Of a DNA stretch of 64,000 nucleotides, positions 1 to 10,064 are shown in pieces; position 1 is the stretch's first letter; every line of letters begins with the position of its first letter. The stretch comes from Mycolicibacterium llatzerense (GTDB lineage: Bacteria; Actinomycetota; Actinomycetes; Mycobacteriales; Mycobacteriaceae), in NCBI RefSeq assembly GCF_000878195.1, contig NZ_JXST01000008.1:88716-152715 (forward strand). The letters run 5' to 3'. The notes beneath the pieces are model-generated. The model made no database searches. It was not told the origin of the DNA and saw only the letters and a program-made list of their open reading frames with translations. Both the position numbers and the translations under genes were made by a program.

Positions 1-2751
1 GAACAGGGCCGCGGTCAGGTCGATGCCGCCGGGGTCGCCCAATTTGAGCACCGCCGAAAGCTCGTGCCGGACGACGTCTTCGGCGTCGGCACCGGCACTG
101 ATGGCGACCGGAACCTGCTGCGGTACAGCCGGTTCCGCGTCAACATGGGCAGCGCCGAGCAGCGTCGCCAACCGCTCGGCATCGGCGCTGAAGATCAACG
201 GCGCGGGCGCGGAGGTCCCCAGGGCCGCTTCGATGGCGACGTCGGGATCCATCTCCCGTAGCCCGGCGCGCTCGATCCGCGCCACCTCCTCGGCACCGAC
301 GATGCCGGCGCCCGGCCACAGTCCCCACCGCACGGCCACACAGTCGAGCCCCTTGGCGCGGAACTGCCCGGCCAGCACATCCTGCATGCGGTTCACGGCT
401 GCGTAGGCGACATGACCGAGCCCGCCCCACAGCCCGGACACCGATGAGCACACCAGGATTCGGGCATCGGGACGCAACGGCCAGGACTCGGCCAGCCGGG
501 CCAGACCGGCGACCTTCGCGGCCGCGGTGGCGATGAACTCATCCGCGCCGACCGTCGTGCCGAACGCTGCCACACCGGCCGCGTGGACCACGAGCGTCGC
601 ACCGTCACCGGCGTGGGCGGCCGCGGCGGCCGAAACCTGTTCGGACGACGTGATGTCGCACTGCACCGACACGACGTCGGTGCCGTCGAACTCGGCCAGT
701 TGCTGTGCATCGGTGCCCCTGCGGCTGACCAGCACGATGCGCCGGGCGCCCGCGGCGGCGAGAGTCCGCGCGGAATGCAGCCCGACGGCACCGCTTCCGC
801 CGGTGATCACCACGTTGTCCAGTAGCCCGGGCGCCGGCGCGTCAGCAGCCGGCAGGGCCGCCAGGCCGCGCCGGTACTGCTGCGAATCACGCAGCGCCAC
901 TTCGGTACCCGTGCCCAGCATGGTGTCGACGACGGCAGTCGCGGCCGGCGTGTCGATTTCCCAGGAGGCCAGGTCAAGGTGGCGGAAGGACTGATCCGGA
1001 TGGTCGAAGCCGATGCTGCGGTGCATGGCGGCCAGGGCCGCCTGAGCCGGCAACGCCACCGGCTCGTCGTCGCGCACGTGCTCGCCGCCGACGGTCACCA
1101 GCCACACGTCGTTGCATTGTGACCCAATGGCATTCGGGTAGTCGCAGAGTCCACCGCGGATGAGCTCGGCGAGGTCCGTGATCGCCGCCTCGGTGTCGGG
1201 GTGGTCGAGCATCGGCGCGACGACGATGAGCAGATCGGCCTCGGCGGGCTCGACCAGCACGGTGCCGAGATTGGCCCGCACGCCGTCGCGGATCCGGTCG
1301 GCCAGCTCACCCCGCGGTCCCGGCAGGTCCAGCACCGCGGCACGCCGGATGATCAGCGGCACGGTCTCGTCGGGCTGCGGCAGCCAGTGTTCGGCGCTGA
1401 CCGTCAGTCCGGCCACCGCGGGCAGCGGTTCCGGCGCGGCCCACAGGTGCATCGCTGCCATCGGGGCATGCGGAAATCCGCGCAGCATCGGTTGATTCGG
1501 CTCGATGTGCTCGGCCCAGTCGTAGTCGGGATCGGCCACGGCCATGGTGGCGATGTTGTCGGAGAGCACGTCGACGAGAGCCTCGTCGCGGCGTCCCGAC
1601 CCGACGATCAGCGGCGCATCGGTATCGGCGAGCGCGTGCAGCAACGCGGGGTGCGCGGACATCTCGACGAATCCCTCGACGCCACTGTCCCGCACCGTCG
1701 CGGCGGCCCGGTCGAACCGCACGGTGTTCCGCAGGTTCGAGTACCAGTACTCACCGAATTCCGTGTCCGCGCCGACGACCTCACCGGTCACCGATCCGAC
1801 GAACGGCACCGCGCCATCGCCGAATCGAGACTCAGGCACACCGGCGAGCAGTTGTGCCCGCAGCGGATCCAGCGCACTGGTGTGGGCGGGGAAGCTCATG
1901 GCGATGACGCGCGCGAAGCGACCGCGCGATTGCAGGTCGGACACCAGGTCCGCGATGGCGGTCCGGTCCCCGGACACCACCACCGAGGCCGCCGAGTTGA
2001 CCACCGACAATTCCATCCAGCCGGCGGCCTCCGAAACCGCTTGCCGCGCTTCGTCGACACTCACGCCCAGACTCGCCGCGCCGAAGTCGCCGGCCAGGCT
2101 GTCCAACGCCCCGGCCCGGGCGATCACCACGGCGACCGCTTCCGCCAGCGTCATGGCACCGGCGACATGGGCCGCGGCGATTTCACCGAGGCTGTGCCCC
2201 AGCGTGACGTCGGGCTCGATGCCCAGCGCCCGCCAGACCGAGGTCAGTCCGACGGCGTGCGTGAACTGCGCGCTCTGACTGTCGATTTGGGTCCACTCGC
2301 GATCAACGGGGTCGACCAGGAAGTCCAGCGGAGAGTCGATTCCCGCGGCGACGAACGCGGCGGCGCAGCGGTCGACCGCGGCGCGGTACACCGGCAGCTG
2401 CCGATATGCGTCGGTGCCCATCGACGGCCACTGGCCACCGTTACCCGGGAACACGAAGGCCGTCCGGGGGGCTGCGGTCCGGGAGGACACCGCCGCCAGG
2501 GGGTGCTCTTCGCCCGCAGCCAGCGCCCGCAGTGCGGCCGCCAGTTCGGCGGCGTCATGCGCCCGGACCACGGCGCGGAACCGACGACGACGGCGCAGCC
2601 GCAACAACATCGCGGCCACCGCACCCAGGCTCACGGCCCCGATCCGGTCCAGGTAGTCGGCGACGCCGGTCGCCTCAGCCGTCAGCAGCTCCTCGGTGTG
2701 CGCGCTGAGCAGCACGGGTACGCGGCCGTCAGGAAGGTGCGAAAGGCTCAT
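1..2751 (-). CDS. mbtD: Mycobactin polyketide synthase MbtD (AT-KR-start of ACP), cut by the window edge
   Basis: Modular PKS subunit that, with the separate ketosynthase MbtC, extends the mycobactin chain. The protein starts MSLSHLPDGRVPVLLS and runs off the left edge. An acyltransferase comes first, with the nucleophile elbow GHSLGE near residue 165. A ketoreductase follows, with the Rossmann glycines in VVITGGSGAVG and the catalytic Ser-Tyr-Asn in SSVSGLWGG...YAAVN. The first residues of a carrier protein are visible at the edge. There is no ketosynthase, as expected for the split MbtC/MbtD system. The ATG shares one base with the mbtC stop (TGATG), so translation is coupled. The AT specificity region reads MSFPAHTS, neither the malonyl (HAFH) nor the methylmalonyl (YASH) signature. 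mbtE probably lies further left, but is not seen. Confidence 0.9.
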   Translation of the reverse strand, partial: MSLSHLPDGRVPVLLSAHTEELLTAEATGVADYLDRIGAVSLGAVAAMLLRLRRRRRFRAVVRAHDAAELAAALRALAAGEEHPLAAVSSRTAAPRTAFVFPGNGGQWPSMGTDAYRQLPVYRAAVDRCAAAFVAAGIDSPLDFLVDPVDREWTQIDSQSAQFTHAVGLTSVWRALGIEPDVTLGHSLGEIAAAHVAGAMTLAEAVAVVIARAGALDSLAGDFGAASLGVSVDEARQAVSEAAGWMELSVVNSAASVVVSGDRTAIADLVSDLQSRGRFARVIAMSFPAHTSALDPLRAQLLAGVPESRFGDGAVPFVGSVTGEVVGADTEFGEYWYSNLRNTVRFDRAAATVRDSGVEGFVEMSAHPALLHALADTDAPLIVGSGRRDEALVDVLSDNIATMAVADPDYDWAEHIEPNQPMLRGFPHAPMAAMHLWAAPEPLPAVAGLTVSAEHWLPQPDETVPLIIRRAAVLDLPGPRGELADRIRDGVRANLGTVLVEPAEADLLIVVAPMLDHPDTEAAITDLAELIRGGLCDYPNAIGSQCNDVWLVTVGGEHVRDDEPVALPAQAALAAMHRSIGFDHPDQSFRHLDLASWEIDTPAATAVVDTMLGTGTEVALRDSQQYRRGLAALPAADAPAPGLLDNVVITGGSGAVGLHSARTLAAAGARRIVLVSRRGTDAQQLAEFDGTDVVSVQCDITSSEQVSAAAAAHAGDGATLVVHAAGVAAFGTTVGADEFIATAAAKVAGLARLAESWPLRPDARILVCSSVSGLWGGLGHVAYAAVNRMQDVLAGQFRAKGLDCVAVRWGLWPGAGIVGAEEVARIERAGLREMDPDVAIEAALGTSAPAPLIFSADAERLATLLGAAHVDAEPAVPQQVPVAISAGADAEDVVRHELSAVLKLGDPGGIDLTAALF

Positions 2752-4070
2752 CACGCCACCTGCTCCTCGGGCATGGCGACGATGACGTGCGCATTGGTGC
2801 CGCTCATGCCGAACGCCGAAACCGCGGCAAGACGTTCGCCGTTCACCGCAGGCCACGGCGTGGGGTCGGTGGCGAGCTTCAGTCCCTGTGCGCTCCAGTC
2901 GATTTCGGCGCTGGCCAGTTCGATGTGCAGGCTCGCCGGGATGGTGGCGTGCTCGGCCGAGACCAGCACCTTGGCCAGTCCGAGCGCGCCCGCGGCGGCC
3001 TGACTGTGTCCGACATTGGATTTCACCGAACCAAGGACCGCACCCTGCCCGGGTGCGGTGGCACCGTAGGTCTGGGCCAGCGAGTTCAACTCGGTCCGGT
3101 CCCCGAGTTTGGTTCCGGTGCCGTGCCCTTCGATCATCCCGATCTGGTCGGGCCGGGCACCGGATTGGTCGAGCGCGCGGCCGAACAGCCGTGCCTGGGC
3201 CGGACCGCTCGGAGCGGTCAGGCCGGTGCTGCGTCCGTCCTGGTTGAGGCAGCTGGCACGCACCTCCGCGAGCACGCGGTGCCCGTTGCGCTGCGCCACC
3301 GACTTTCGTTCCAGCACGAACATCCCGGCGCCTTCGGCCCACACGGTGCCGCTGGCCTGCGCGCTGTAGGGCCGGCAGTGCCCGTCGTCGGAAAGTGCGT
3401 GCTGCTTGGCGAATTCGACGAAGTATCCGGGCGACCCCATCACGCATACGCCGCCGGCCAGCGCCATGCTGCAATCCCCCGCGCGCAGTGCCTGCACCGC
3501 GGTGTGGAACGCGGTCAGCGCCGACGAACACGACGTGTCGACCGTCAGCGCCGGACCATCGAGGCCCAGCAGGTAACCGATGCGTCCGGAGATCACACCC
3601 AGCGACGTCCCGGTGATCAGATGCCCGCTCAAGTCCGAGTATTCGGCAAGGTCGGGGCCGTACCCGGTGACCGAGGCGCCGATGTAGCAGCCGACGTCGT
3701 GTCCGGCCAGCTCGTCCGGGTTGATCCCGGCGTCCTCCAGCGCCCGCCACGTCACCCGCAGCGCCACTCGCTGCTGCGGGTCCATCGCCACCGCCTCGCG
3801 CGGCGAGATACCGAAGAACGACGGATCGAACAGGGCGGCGCCCGAGAGGAAGCCGCCGCGGTTGTGGATGCGCTTGAATCCGTCGCGGCGCGATCCGGCG
3901 AGCAGGTCACGCACGGCCCAGCCCCGGTCCTCCGGGAACGTGCTCAGCGCCTCGTGCCCGGAAGACAGCAACTGCCAATAGCTTTCGGCGTTGTCCACGT
4001 CACCGGGCGCTTCGACCGCCATCCCGACGATGACCACCGGATCGTCCGTGCCCATCAAGTCAGCGCGCAC
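2751..4070 (-). CDS. mbtC: Mycobactin ketosynthase MbtC
   Basis: Stand-alone beta-ketoacyl synthase of 439 aa that does the condensation for MbtD in mycobactin assembly. The catalytic Cys is in VDTSCSSALT, and the two His are in EGHGTGT and KSNVGHSQAAAG. The length fits a single KS domain with no AT or carrier protein. A GTG start is chosen because GGAAG lies 6 nt upstream. An ATG 15 nt further in (MGTDDPVVIVG) is possible and has no good ribosome site. The start overlaps the end of mbtT by 11 nt, and the stop overlaps the mbtD ATG by one base. All of mbtB-T-C-D therefore looks like one transcript. Confidence 0.93.
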   Translation of the reverse strand: MRADLMGTDDPVVIVGMAVEAPGDVDNAESYWQLLSSGHEALSTFPEDRGWAVRDLLAGSRRDGFKRIHNRGGFLSGAALFDPSFFGISPREAVAMDPQQRVALRVTWRALEDAGINPDELAGHDVGCYIGASVTGYGPDLAEYSDLSGHLITGTSLGVISGRIGYLLGLDGPALTVDTSCSSALTAFHTAVQALRAGDCSMALAGGVCVMGSPGYFVEFAKQHALSDDGHCRPYSAQASGTVWAEGAGMFVLERKSVAQRNGHRVLAEVRASCLNQDGRSTGLTAPSGPAQARLFGRALDQSGARPDQIGMIEGHGTGTKLGDRTELNSLAQTYGATAPGQGAVLGSVKSNVGHSQAAAGALGLAKVLVSAEHATIPASLHIELASAEIDWSAQGLKLATDPTPWPAVNGERLAAVSAFGMSGTNAHVIVAMPEEQVA

Positions 4071-4818
4071 TGATCACTTCCGCGATCGCGTCCAGCTGGT
4101 CGTTGAGATAGAAGTGACCGCCGTCGAATTCGGTCAGGGTGAAGGCACCCGACGTGTGATCTTCCCAGCGGCGCAGCATGTCCTGGTCGATGCGATGGTC
4201 GTCGCGTCCGCCGAGGGCGTGGATGTCGGCGGCGATGCGGCCGCCGCCCAGGTACCGGTTGAGTGCTTCGTAGTCGGCACCCACCGCCATCAACAGGAGT
4301 TCGACGAAATCTGGATCGGCGAGCAGCCGGGGGTCGGTACCCCCGAGATCGACCATCTCCGCAAGCATTTCGCGAGGTCCGGTCGGCAGCGGAGGCGCGT
4401 CGACCACATCGCACGGCGCCTGACCGGCGGATGCCCAGAGGCTGTGCACGGTGGCGCCGCTCTGTTCGGCGACCCGGGCGAACTCGAATGCCACCACCGC
4501 ACCCATGCAGTGCCCGACGAGCCGCAGCGGGCCCGCGGCCGCCCAGTCGCCCGCGGCGAACAGGTCGACTGCCAGTTGCTCGACCGTCGGGTGCGCCGGA
4601 TGCGCGAGCCGATCGGCGCGACGCGGATACTGCACGACGTACGTGTCGATCCCCTTGCCCGACAATGCAGTTGCCAGGTCGCGGTAGGCCACCGCGGCAC
4701 CGCCGGCATGCGGGAAGACCACCACGGCCCCCGCGTCGCCGGTGCCCGGGTAGTACTTGATCCATGGCGCGAAGGCGCCTTTCAGCCCCGTCGCGGAGGC
4801 CGATCCCATTTCGGTCAT
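4060..4818 (-). CDS. mbtT: Type II thioesterase MbtT
   Basis: Alpha/beta hydrolase of 252 aa, the size of editing thioesterases that clear misloaded carriers of NRPS/PKS lines. Visible family features are the oxyanion segment VVVFPHAGG near residue 35, the nucleophile elbow near residue 103, and the catalytic His in FDGGHFYL near the C-terminus. The elbow reads GHCMGA. The nucleophile is Cys (TGC codon) instead of the usual Ser (GHSMG), which may still be active but is atypical. The ATG overlaps the mbtB stop as ATGA, and its own stop lies inside the mbtC start region. Role inferred from family and operon. Confidence 0.88.
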   Translation of the reverse strand: MTEMGSASATGLKGAFAPWIKYYPGTGDAGAVVVFPHAGGAAVAYRDLATALSGKGIDTYVVQYPRRADRLAHPAHPTVEQLAVDLFAAGDWAAAGPLRLVGHCMGAVVAFEFARVAEQSGATVHSLWASAGQAPCDVVDAPPLPTGPREMLAEMVDLGGTDPRLLADPDFVELLLMAVGADYEALNRYLGGGRIAADIHALGGRDDHRIDQDMLRRWEDHTSGAFTLTEFDGGHFYLNDQLDAIAEVISAR

Positions 4819-7800
4819 GAGACAGCCGCCGGATCCAGCGCGGTGAGCACGTCGTCGTGGTTCATGTCAGCAATCTCCAGATAGAGCTCGGCGACCATAT
4901 CCAGTCGCCCGTTGCCGTCCTCGCGGCCGATGAGCCGCTGCGCCAGCGCCCGCACGGTCCGGGCGGCGAAGATGTCGGGCACGCCGACGGTCGGGGTGTC
5001 CAGCCACTTCCGGATCCGCGCCACGGTGGCGGTCGCCAGGACCGAGTCACCGCCGAGCTCGAAGAAGTCGTCCTCCACACCGGCGTCGACCGCGAGCAGC
5101 TCGGAGACGATCGCCACCAGCGCCCGCTCCAGCGTGGTCTCCGGCAGTGCCCGGCCGGCGCCGTCGGCCGCCTGAACCAGCGCCGCCAGTTGACCGGCTG
5201 CGGCCCGACGGTCGGTCTTGCCGCCGACGGTGAACGGAATCGCCGCAACCACCTGCAGCTGCCGCGGAATCATGTGCGGCGGCACGAGTTCGGCCACCGC
5301 CGCGCTGATGCGCTCGGTGGTCAGGGCGGGATCGTCAACCGAGACCAGCGCCGCCAGCACGTCGTGCCCGCGTTCGCCCCCGGAGACCACACCGGCCACC
5401 GCGGCGCGCACCCCGGGCACCCGCTGCAGTGCGGCTTCGACGTCACCGAGCTCGATCCGGTAGCCGCTGATCTTCACGCGGTGGTCGGCACGCCCGACGA
5501 ACTCCAGGACGCCGTCCGGCCGGTACCGCGCCAAATCCCCTGAGCGGTACCAGGTTCGGCCGGCGTAGCGCACGAATCGGTCGGCGGTCAGGTCCGCCCG
5601 GCCACGGTAGCCGGAGGCGATGCCGCGTCCGGTGAACCACAGTTCGCCGGCCACCCAGTCGGGGCAATCCTGGCCGGCCTCGTTGACCACCCGGCATGCG
5701 TTGTTCGTGAACGGCACGCCGTAGGGCACCGCCGACCAGGTTTCGGGCAGCTCGCCGGCCTCGAAAATGGTTGCGTGGATGGCAGTTTCGGTGGCACCGC
5801 CGAGCCCGGCGACGCGCACACCCGGTGCCTGCGCCTGCAGGTGCCGCACCATGGCGGTCCGGACCCAGTCACCGCCGGTCAGCACCACTCGCACCGACGC
5901 CAAGCGGTCCGCGCCCGCCCCTTCGTTCACGGAAACGAGCATCTCCAGCCAGCCCGGCAGGAAATTGAGCACCGTCACGCCGTGCTCGGCGATGAGGGCG
6001 GCCCAGTGGTCCGGGTCGCGCCGGTACGGCTCGTCGACCACCACGATGCTGCCGCCGGTGGCGAGGGTGGCGAACATGTCGAGCACCGACAGGTCGCATT
6101 CCAGGGTGGCCAGCGCGAGGCAGCGGTCAGCCGGTCCGATGTTGAAGTGCCCGTACAGGAATTCGGCGGTGTTCATCGCCGCATCATGGGTGACCTCGAC
6201 GCCCTTGGGCTCGCCCGTGGAACCGGAGGTGAACAGCACGTAGGCCAGCTCGTGCGGATCGGTGGCGGCGGGGACGAACGGCCCGTCGGCGCGGCGCCCG
6301 ATCCGCATTGCCTCCGTCACGGTCAGTGACGGCTTCCACGACGGTGTCAGGTCGCCGCAGTACAGCGCCATCCGGACGCCGCCGGTCGCCAGAATCTTCT
6401 CGGTGCGGTCGGCGGGCTGGTCGACGCCGATCGGCAAGTAGACGCCGCCGGCAGCCAGGATGGCCAGCAGCGCGATGATCTGTTCTGCGCCCTTGGGGCC
6501 GAGCACGGCCACGGTGTCCCCCGGCGTGATGCCGGCGATCCGCAATGCCGATGCCACGGCCGAAACTTCTTCGGCCAGTTCGGCATACGTCCACTGCCGG
6601 GTCTCGCCGATCATCGCCGTGGCAGCCGGCCGCGCGGCAGCCGAGGCGAAGAAACCGGTGTGCAGCGCCGCGCCACTGGGCGCCCCCGTGCGGCTGTTGG
6701 CCTCGTCGCGTACCGCGCGCTGCGCCGCCGACAACGGCTCCGGCGTGGTGGCCTCCCAGGCAGTGTCGTCGACGGCCAGCCGCTCCAGCTCGGCGATGTG
6801 CCGCGCGAACATGGCGTCGATGACGCCCGCCGGGAACGCCTCTTCGCGGACGTCCCAGTTGACCAGCACGCCGCCGTTGAACTCGGTCACCTGGGCGTCC
6901 AGCATCACCTGCGGCCCTTGCGAATTGATCCACCCCGGCGTGCCGAACGTCTCGATCACCGCCGAGCCGAACAGTTCGCCGAGGCCGAGGGCGCTGGTGA
7001 AGACCACCGGCGCCAGCACCTGGGTGCCGCGGTGCCGACTCAGGTCCCGGAGGACTTCGAGCCCGGAGTAGTCGGAATGTGCTGCGGCGCTGCGGAATGC
7101 GTCCTGCAGGACAGCGCATCGCCCCGTCGCGGTGGCCGCGTCGGTCAGGTCGACGTCGAGCAGCAGCGACGACGTGAAGTCGCCCACCAGGCGGTCGACA
7201 TCAGCGTGGCGTTGGTCGCGCCCGAACAGCGGCACGTTCAGCAGGAAGCGTTGCCCGGCCGACCAGCAGGCCAGCGCGTCGGAGAACGACGCGGCCAGTG
7301 CCATCGCGGGCGTGATGCCGCGCCGGCGTGCGGCGGCATACAGCGCGTCGCGTACGTCGGGCGCCAGCCAGTGCCAGCGCCGGGTGGTGTGGCGCGGGTC
7401 GTTCTGCTCGGCGGCCGGTACCAGCGGAAGACGAGGCGGATCGGGCAGTTCCGGGATCCGGTCGCCCCACCACTGCCGGTCCGCATCAGCCCTGGGATTG
7501 ACCTGTTCAGCTGATTGTGTTGTGGCCATGCGATATTCGCGGTAGGTGTAGGCCAGCGGAGCCAGCTCGACACCGCGGTACAGAGCCGCGAGATCGGCCA
7601 TCAGGGTGCGGTAGCTCATCGCGTCAGCGGCCTGCATGTCCAAGTCGACGTGCAGGCGGGTGGCGCCGTCCGGGAGCAGCGTCAGGCTCAGTTCGAACAC
7701 CTGGCCGGTCAACTGCTGATGTGCCTTGCGGCGTTGGATGGCGGCCAGCTGCTGCGCGATCTGATCGGCAGGCAAGGCCCGCAGGTCGGTGACCGTCACC

Positions 7801-8315
7801 GGAAAGTCACCGTCGAGCGCGGCGATGCGCTGCGTGCCGTCGGCCAGGAACTGCACACGCAGCATGGGGTGCCGCGCCGCCAATGCCGTTGCGGCAGCGG
7901 TCAATCGCTCCGCATCGACCTCGTGGCCGTCGAATTCGACATAGAGATGTCCGGCCACACCGCCCAGTAGCTGGTCGTCTTCCCGGCCGATCCACATGGC
8001 GTGCTGCATCGGCGCCAGCCCGAACGGCTGGTCATGTTCCGAATTATCCTGCGGTACCGATGCTTCGGCGCGTTGCAGACCGCCCGCCGCGGACAGCAGT
8101 TCGGACCAGGCCGCGATCGTCGGCTCCGCTGCCAGTGCGGCGAAGTCGATGTCGATGCCCTGCTTCCGCCAGCGCCCGGCCAGCGACATCATGCGAATCG
8201 AGTCCAGCCCCTGACCGATCAGGTCGGCGCCGGGATCGAGGGTGTCAGCGCGGGCGCCCAGCAGTTCGGCAACCTCCTCGCGGATGGCCTGCGAATTCAC
8301 TGCCACGACGCCCAC
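4815..8315 (-). CDS. mbtB: Phenyloxazoline synthase MbtB (NRPS)
   Basis: NRPS of 1166 aa that joins salicylate to serine/threonine and cyclises it to the phenyloxazoline head of mycobactin. Domains in order: an N-terminal aryl carrier protein with the phosphopantetheine Ser in GQGLDSIRMM; a cyclization domain with the D-x4-D-x2-S motif in DMQAADAMS; an adenylation domain with YVLFTSGSTGEPKG, GGATETAIH, YRSGDLARYRPDG and a C-terminal GGKTDRR lysine; and a peptidyl carrier protein with FFELGGDSVLAT. GTG start with GGAGG 6 nt upstream. It is first in the leftward operon and diverges from mbtA across an IdeR box. Confidence 0.95.
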   Translation of the reverse strand: MGVVAVNSQAIREEVAELLGARADTLDPGADLIGQGLDSIRMMSLAGRWRKQGIDIDFAALAAEPTIAAWSELLSAAGGLQRAEASVPQDNSEHDQPFGLAPMQHAMWIGREDDQLLGGVAGHLYVEFDGHEVDAERLTAAATALAARHPMLRVQFLADGTQRIAALDGDFPVTVTDLRALPADQIAQQLAAIQRRKAHQQLTGQVFELSLTLLPDGATRLHVDLDMQAADAMSYRTLMADLAALYRGVELAPLAYTYREYRMATTQSAEQVNPRADADRQWWGDRIPELPDPPRLPLVPAAEQNDPRHTTRRWHWLAPDVRDALYAAARRRGITPAMALAASFSDALACWSAGQRFLLNVPLFGRDQRHADVDRLVGDFTSSLLLDVDLTDAATATGRCAVLQDAFRSAAAHSDYSGLEVLRDLSRHRGTQVLAPVVFTSALGLGELFGSAVIETFGTPGWINSQGPQVMLDAQVTEFNGGVLVNWDVREEAFPAGVIDAMFARHIAELERLAVDDTAWEATTPEPLSAAQRAVRDEANSRTGAPSGAALHTGFFASAAARPAATAMIGETRQWTYAELAEEVSAVASALRIAGITPGDTVAVLGPKGAEQIIALLAILAAGGVYLPIGVDQPADRTEKILATGGVRMALYCGDLTPSWKPSLTVTEAMRIGRRADGPFVPAATDPHELAYVLFTSGSTGEPKGVEVTHDAAMNTAEFLYGHFNIGPADRCLALATLECDLSVLDMFATLATGGSIVVVDEPYRRDPDHWAALIAEHGVTVLNFLPGWLEMLVSVNEGAGADRLASVRVVLTGGDWVRTAMVRHLQAQAPGVRVAGLGGATETAIHATIFEAGELPETWSAVPYGVPFTNNACRVVNEAGQDCPDWVAGELWFTGRGIASGYRGRADLTADRFVRYAGRTWYRSGDLARYRPDGVLEFVGRADHRVKISGYRIELGDVEAALQRVPGVRAAVAGVVSGGERGHDVLAALVSVDDPALTTERISAAVAELVPPHMIPRQLQVVAAIPFTVGGKTDRRAAAGQLAALVQAADGAGRALPETTLERALVAIVSELLAVDAGVEDDFFELGGDSVLATATVARIRKWLDTPTVGVPDIFAARTVRALAQRLIGREDGNGRLDMVAELYLEIADMNHDDVLTALDPAAVS

Positions 8316-8354
8316 AACACCCCTCCAAATACGTTAAAGACAGGCTGTCCTAAT

Positions 8355-8373
8355 TTTGATTAGGCTACCCTAT
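8355..8373. promoter_or_regulatory. IdeR iron box between mbtB and mbtA
   Basis: The 19-mer TTTGATTAGGCTACCCTAT matches the mycobacterial IdeR consensus TTAGGTTAGGCTAACCTAA at 15 of 19 positions, including the whole TTAGGCTA core. It sits between the divergent mbtB and mbtA starts. A rightward TANNNT -10 (TATATT, 8371-8376) overlaps its end, so iron-loaded IdeR would block both promoters. An 11-bp palindrome, GACAGGCTGTC (8339-8349), lies beside it on the mbtB side. Confidence 0.85.
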
Positions 8374-8411
8374 ATTGCTGCTACCTCCATGCCTACCCCG
8401 AGGGATCTGCC

Positions 8412-10058
8412 GTGACGCGCACCACTGCCTCCGCCGAGGTCGATCAGCATTTGCTGAACGGATTCGTACCGTTTCCGCACGATCGCGCCGAGCGCTACCG
8501 CAAAGCGGGCTATTGGGCCGGCAAACCACTGGACAGCCTGCTGACCGACGGCGCGAGGCAATGGCCGGACCGCGTTGCCGTCATCGATCCGTCCGCGTCA
8601 TACACGTTTGCCAAACTCGATGAGCTGGCCGCAGAGGCGGCCGCCGGCTTCGCCGCCCTTGGCATCGGAATCGGCGATCGGGTCCTGCTTCAAGTGCCCA
8701 ACACCGCGAACTTCGCCATCGCCCTGTTCGGGCTGCTGCACGCGGGTGCGGTGCCCGTCATGTGCCTGCCCGCCCATCGCCGCGCCGAACTCAGTCATTT
8801 CGCCACGGTCAGCGGCGCGGTCGCCCTCGTCATCGCCGACCGGTTCGGCGGCTTCGACTACCGGGACATGGCGCGTGAGCTGGTCGCCGAGCACCCGAGG
8901 CTCGAGCAGGTGATCGTCGACGGCGACGCCGGCGAATTCACCAGCTGGACTTCCCTTTTCGGCCATGCGCCAATACCCGCGCCGACAATCAACACAGCGG
9001 AACCCGCATTGCTCCTGGTATCCGGCGGCACCACCGGAGCGCCGAAGCTGATCCCCCGCACCCACGACGACTACTACTACAACGCCACCGCCAGCGCCGC
9101 GCTGTGCGAAATGACCGGCGACGACGTATATCTGACGGTGTTGCCGGCGGCGCACAACTTCCCGCTGTCCTGCCCGGGCATGCTCGGTGCGATGTCCGTG
9201 GGTGCCACCACCGTCTTCACCACCGATCCCAGCCCGGAATCCGCGTTCGCCACCATCGCCCGGCACGGCGTCACCGTCTGCGCCCTGGTGCCCGCGCTGG
9301 CCACCCTGTGGACGCTGGCGTGCGATTGGGAACCGCAGCGCCCCACCACGTTGCGACTGCTCCAGGTCGGCGGCGCCAAGCTCTCCGCACCGGACGCGGC
9401 GGCCGCCCGCGCCGCGCTCACGCCCGGCCTGCAACAGGTTTTCGGCATGGCCGAGGGGCTGATCAACTACACCCGCCCCGGCGACGACCCCGAACTGCTC
9501 GATCACACCCAGGGCGCGCCGCTGTGCCCCGACGACGAACTGCGCATCGTCGACGACGAGGGCGCCGACGTGCCGGCCGGCAGCGAAGGCGAACTCCTGG
9601 TGCGCGGGCCGTACACCCTGGGTGGCTACTACCGCGCGCCGTCCGACAACGAGCGGTCGTTCAGCCCAGACGGCTACTACCGCAGTGGGGATCGGGTGCG
9701 CCGCAGGGCCGACGGCTACCTCGAGGTCACCGGACGCATCAAGGACGTCATCCACCGCGGCGGCGAGACCATCTCGGCGCTCGATCTCGAAGAGCACCTA
9801 CTCACGCACCCATCGATCCGGGCCGCCGCCGCGGTCCCGATGCCCGACCCCTACCTGGGCGAAAAAATCTGTGCGGTGGTCGTTTTCAGCGGACCGCCGG
9901 TCAGCCTCAGCGACCTCAACGGCTACCTCGACGGCCGCGGTGTCGCCGTACACAGCCGGCCTGACACCCTGGTGGCACAGACGTCGCTGCCGGTGACCGC
10001 GGTCGGCAAGGTCGACAAGAAGGCCATCATCCGCGCGATCGCCACAGCCACTACCTGA
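8412..10058 (+). CDS. mbtA: Salicyl-AMP ligase MbtA
   Basis: Stand-alone aryl-acid adenylating enzyme of 548 aa (EntE/DhbE family). It activates salicylate with ATP and loads it on the MbtB aryl carrier domain. It has the P-loop-like LLLVSGGTTGAPKLIPRTH, the A5-type FGMAEGLINYTR, the GYYRSGDRVRR hinge region and the late lysine in VTAVGKVDKKA. GTG start with GAGGG about 8 nt upstream. It is transcribed away from mbtB from the shared IdeR-controlled region. Confidence 0.95.
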   Translation: MTRTTASAEVDQHLLNGFVPFPHDRAERYRKAGYWAGKPLDSLLTDGARQWPDRVAVIDPSASYTFAKLDELAAEAAAGFAALGIGIGDRVLLQVPNTANFAIALFGLLHAGAVPVMCLPAHRRAELSHFATVSGAVALVIADRFGGFDYRDMARELVAEHPRLEQVIVDGDAGEFTSWTSLFGHAPIPAPTINTAEPALLLVSGGTTGAPKLIPRTHDDYYYNATASAALCEMTGDDVYLTVLPAAHNFPLSCPGMLGAMSVGATTVFTTDPSPESAFATIARHGVTVCALVPALATLWTLACDWEPQRPTTLRLLQVGGAKLSAPDAAAARAALTPGLQQVFGMAEGLINYTRPGDDPELLDHTQGAPLCPDDELRIVDDEGADVPAGSEGELLVRGPYTLGGYYRAPSDNERSFSPDGYYRSGDRVRRRADGYLEVTGRIKDVIHRGGETISALDLEEHLLTHPSIRAAAAVPMPDPYLGEKICAVVVFSGPPVSLSDLNGYLDGRGVAVHSRPDTLVAQTSLPVTAVGKVDKKAIIRAIATATT

Positions 10059-10064
10059 CAGCCA

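Noticed and set aside
1201..3003. Long plus-strand frame of 600 codons opposite mbtC/mbtD
   Set aside because: It is the antisense shadow of GC-rich PKS genes, with His/Arg/Gly-rich low-information composition and no domains; mbtD and mbtC on the minus strand have clear motifs.
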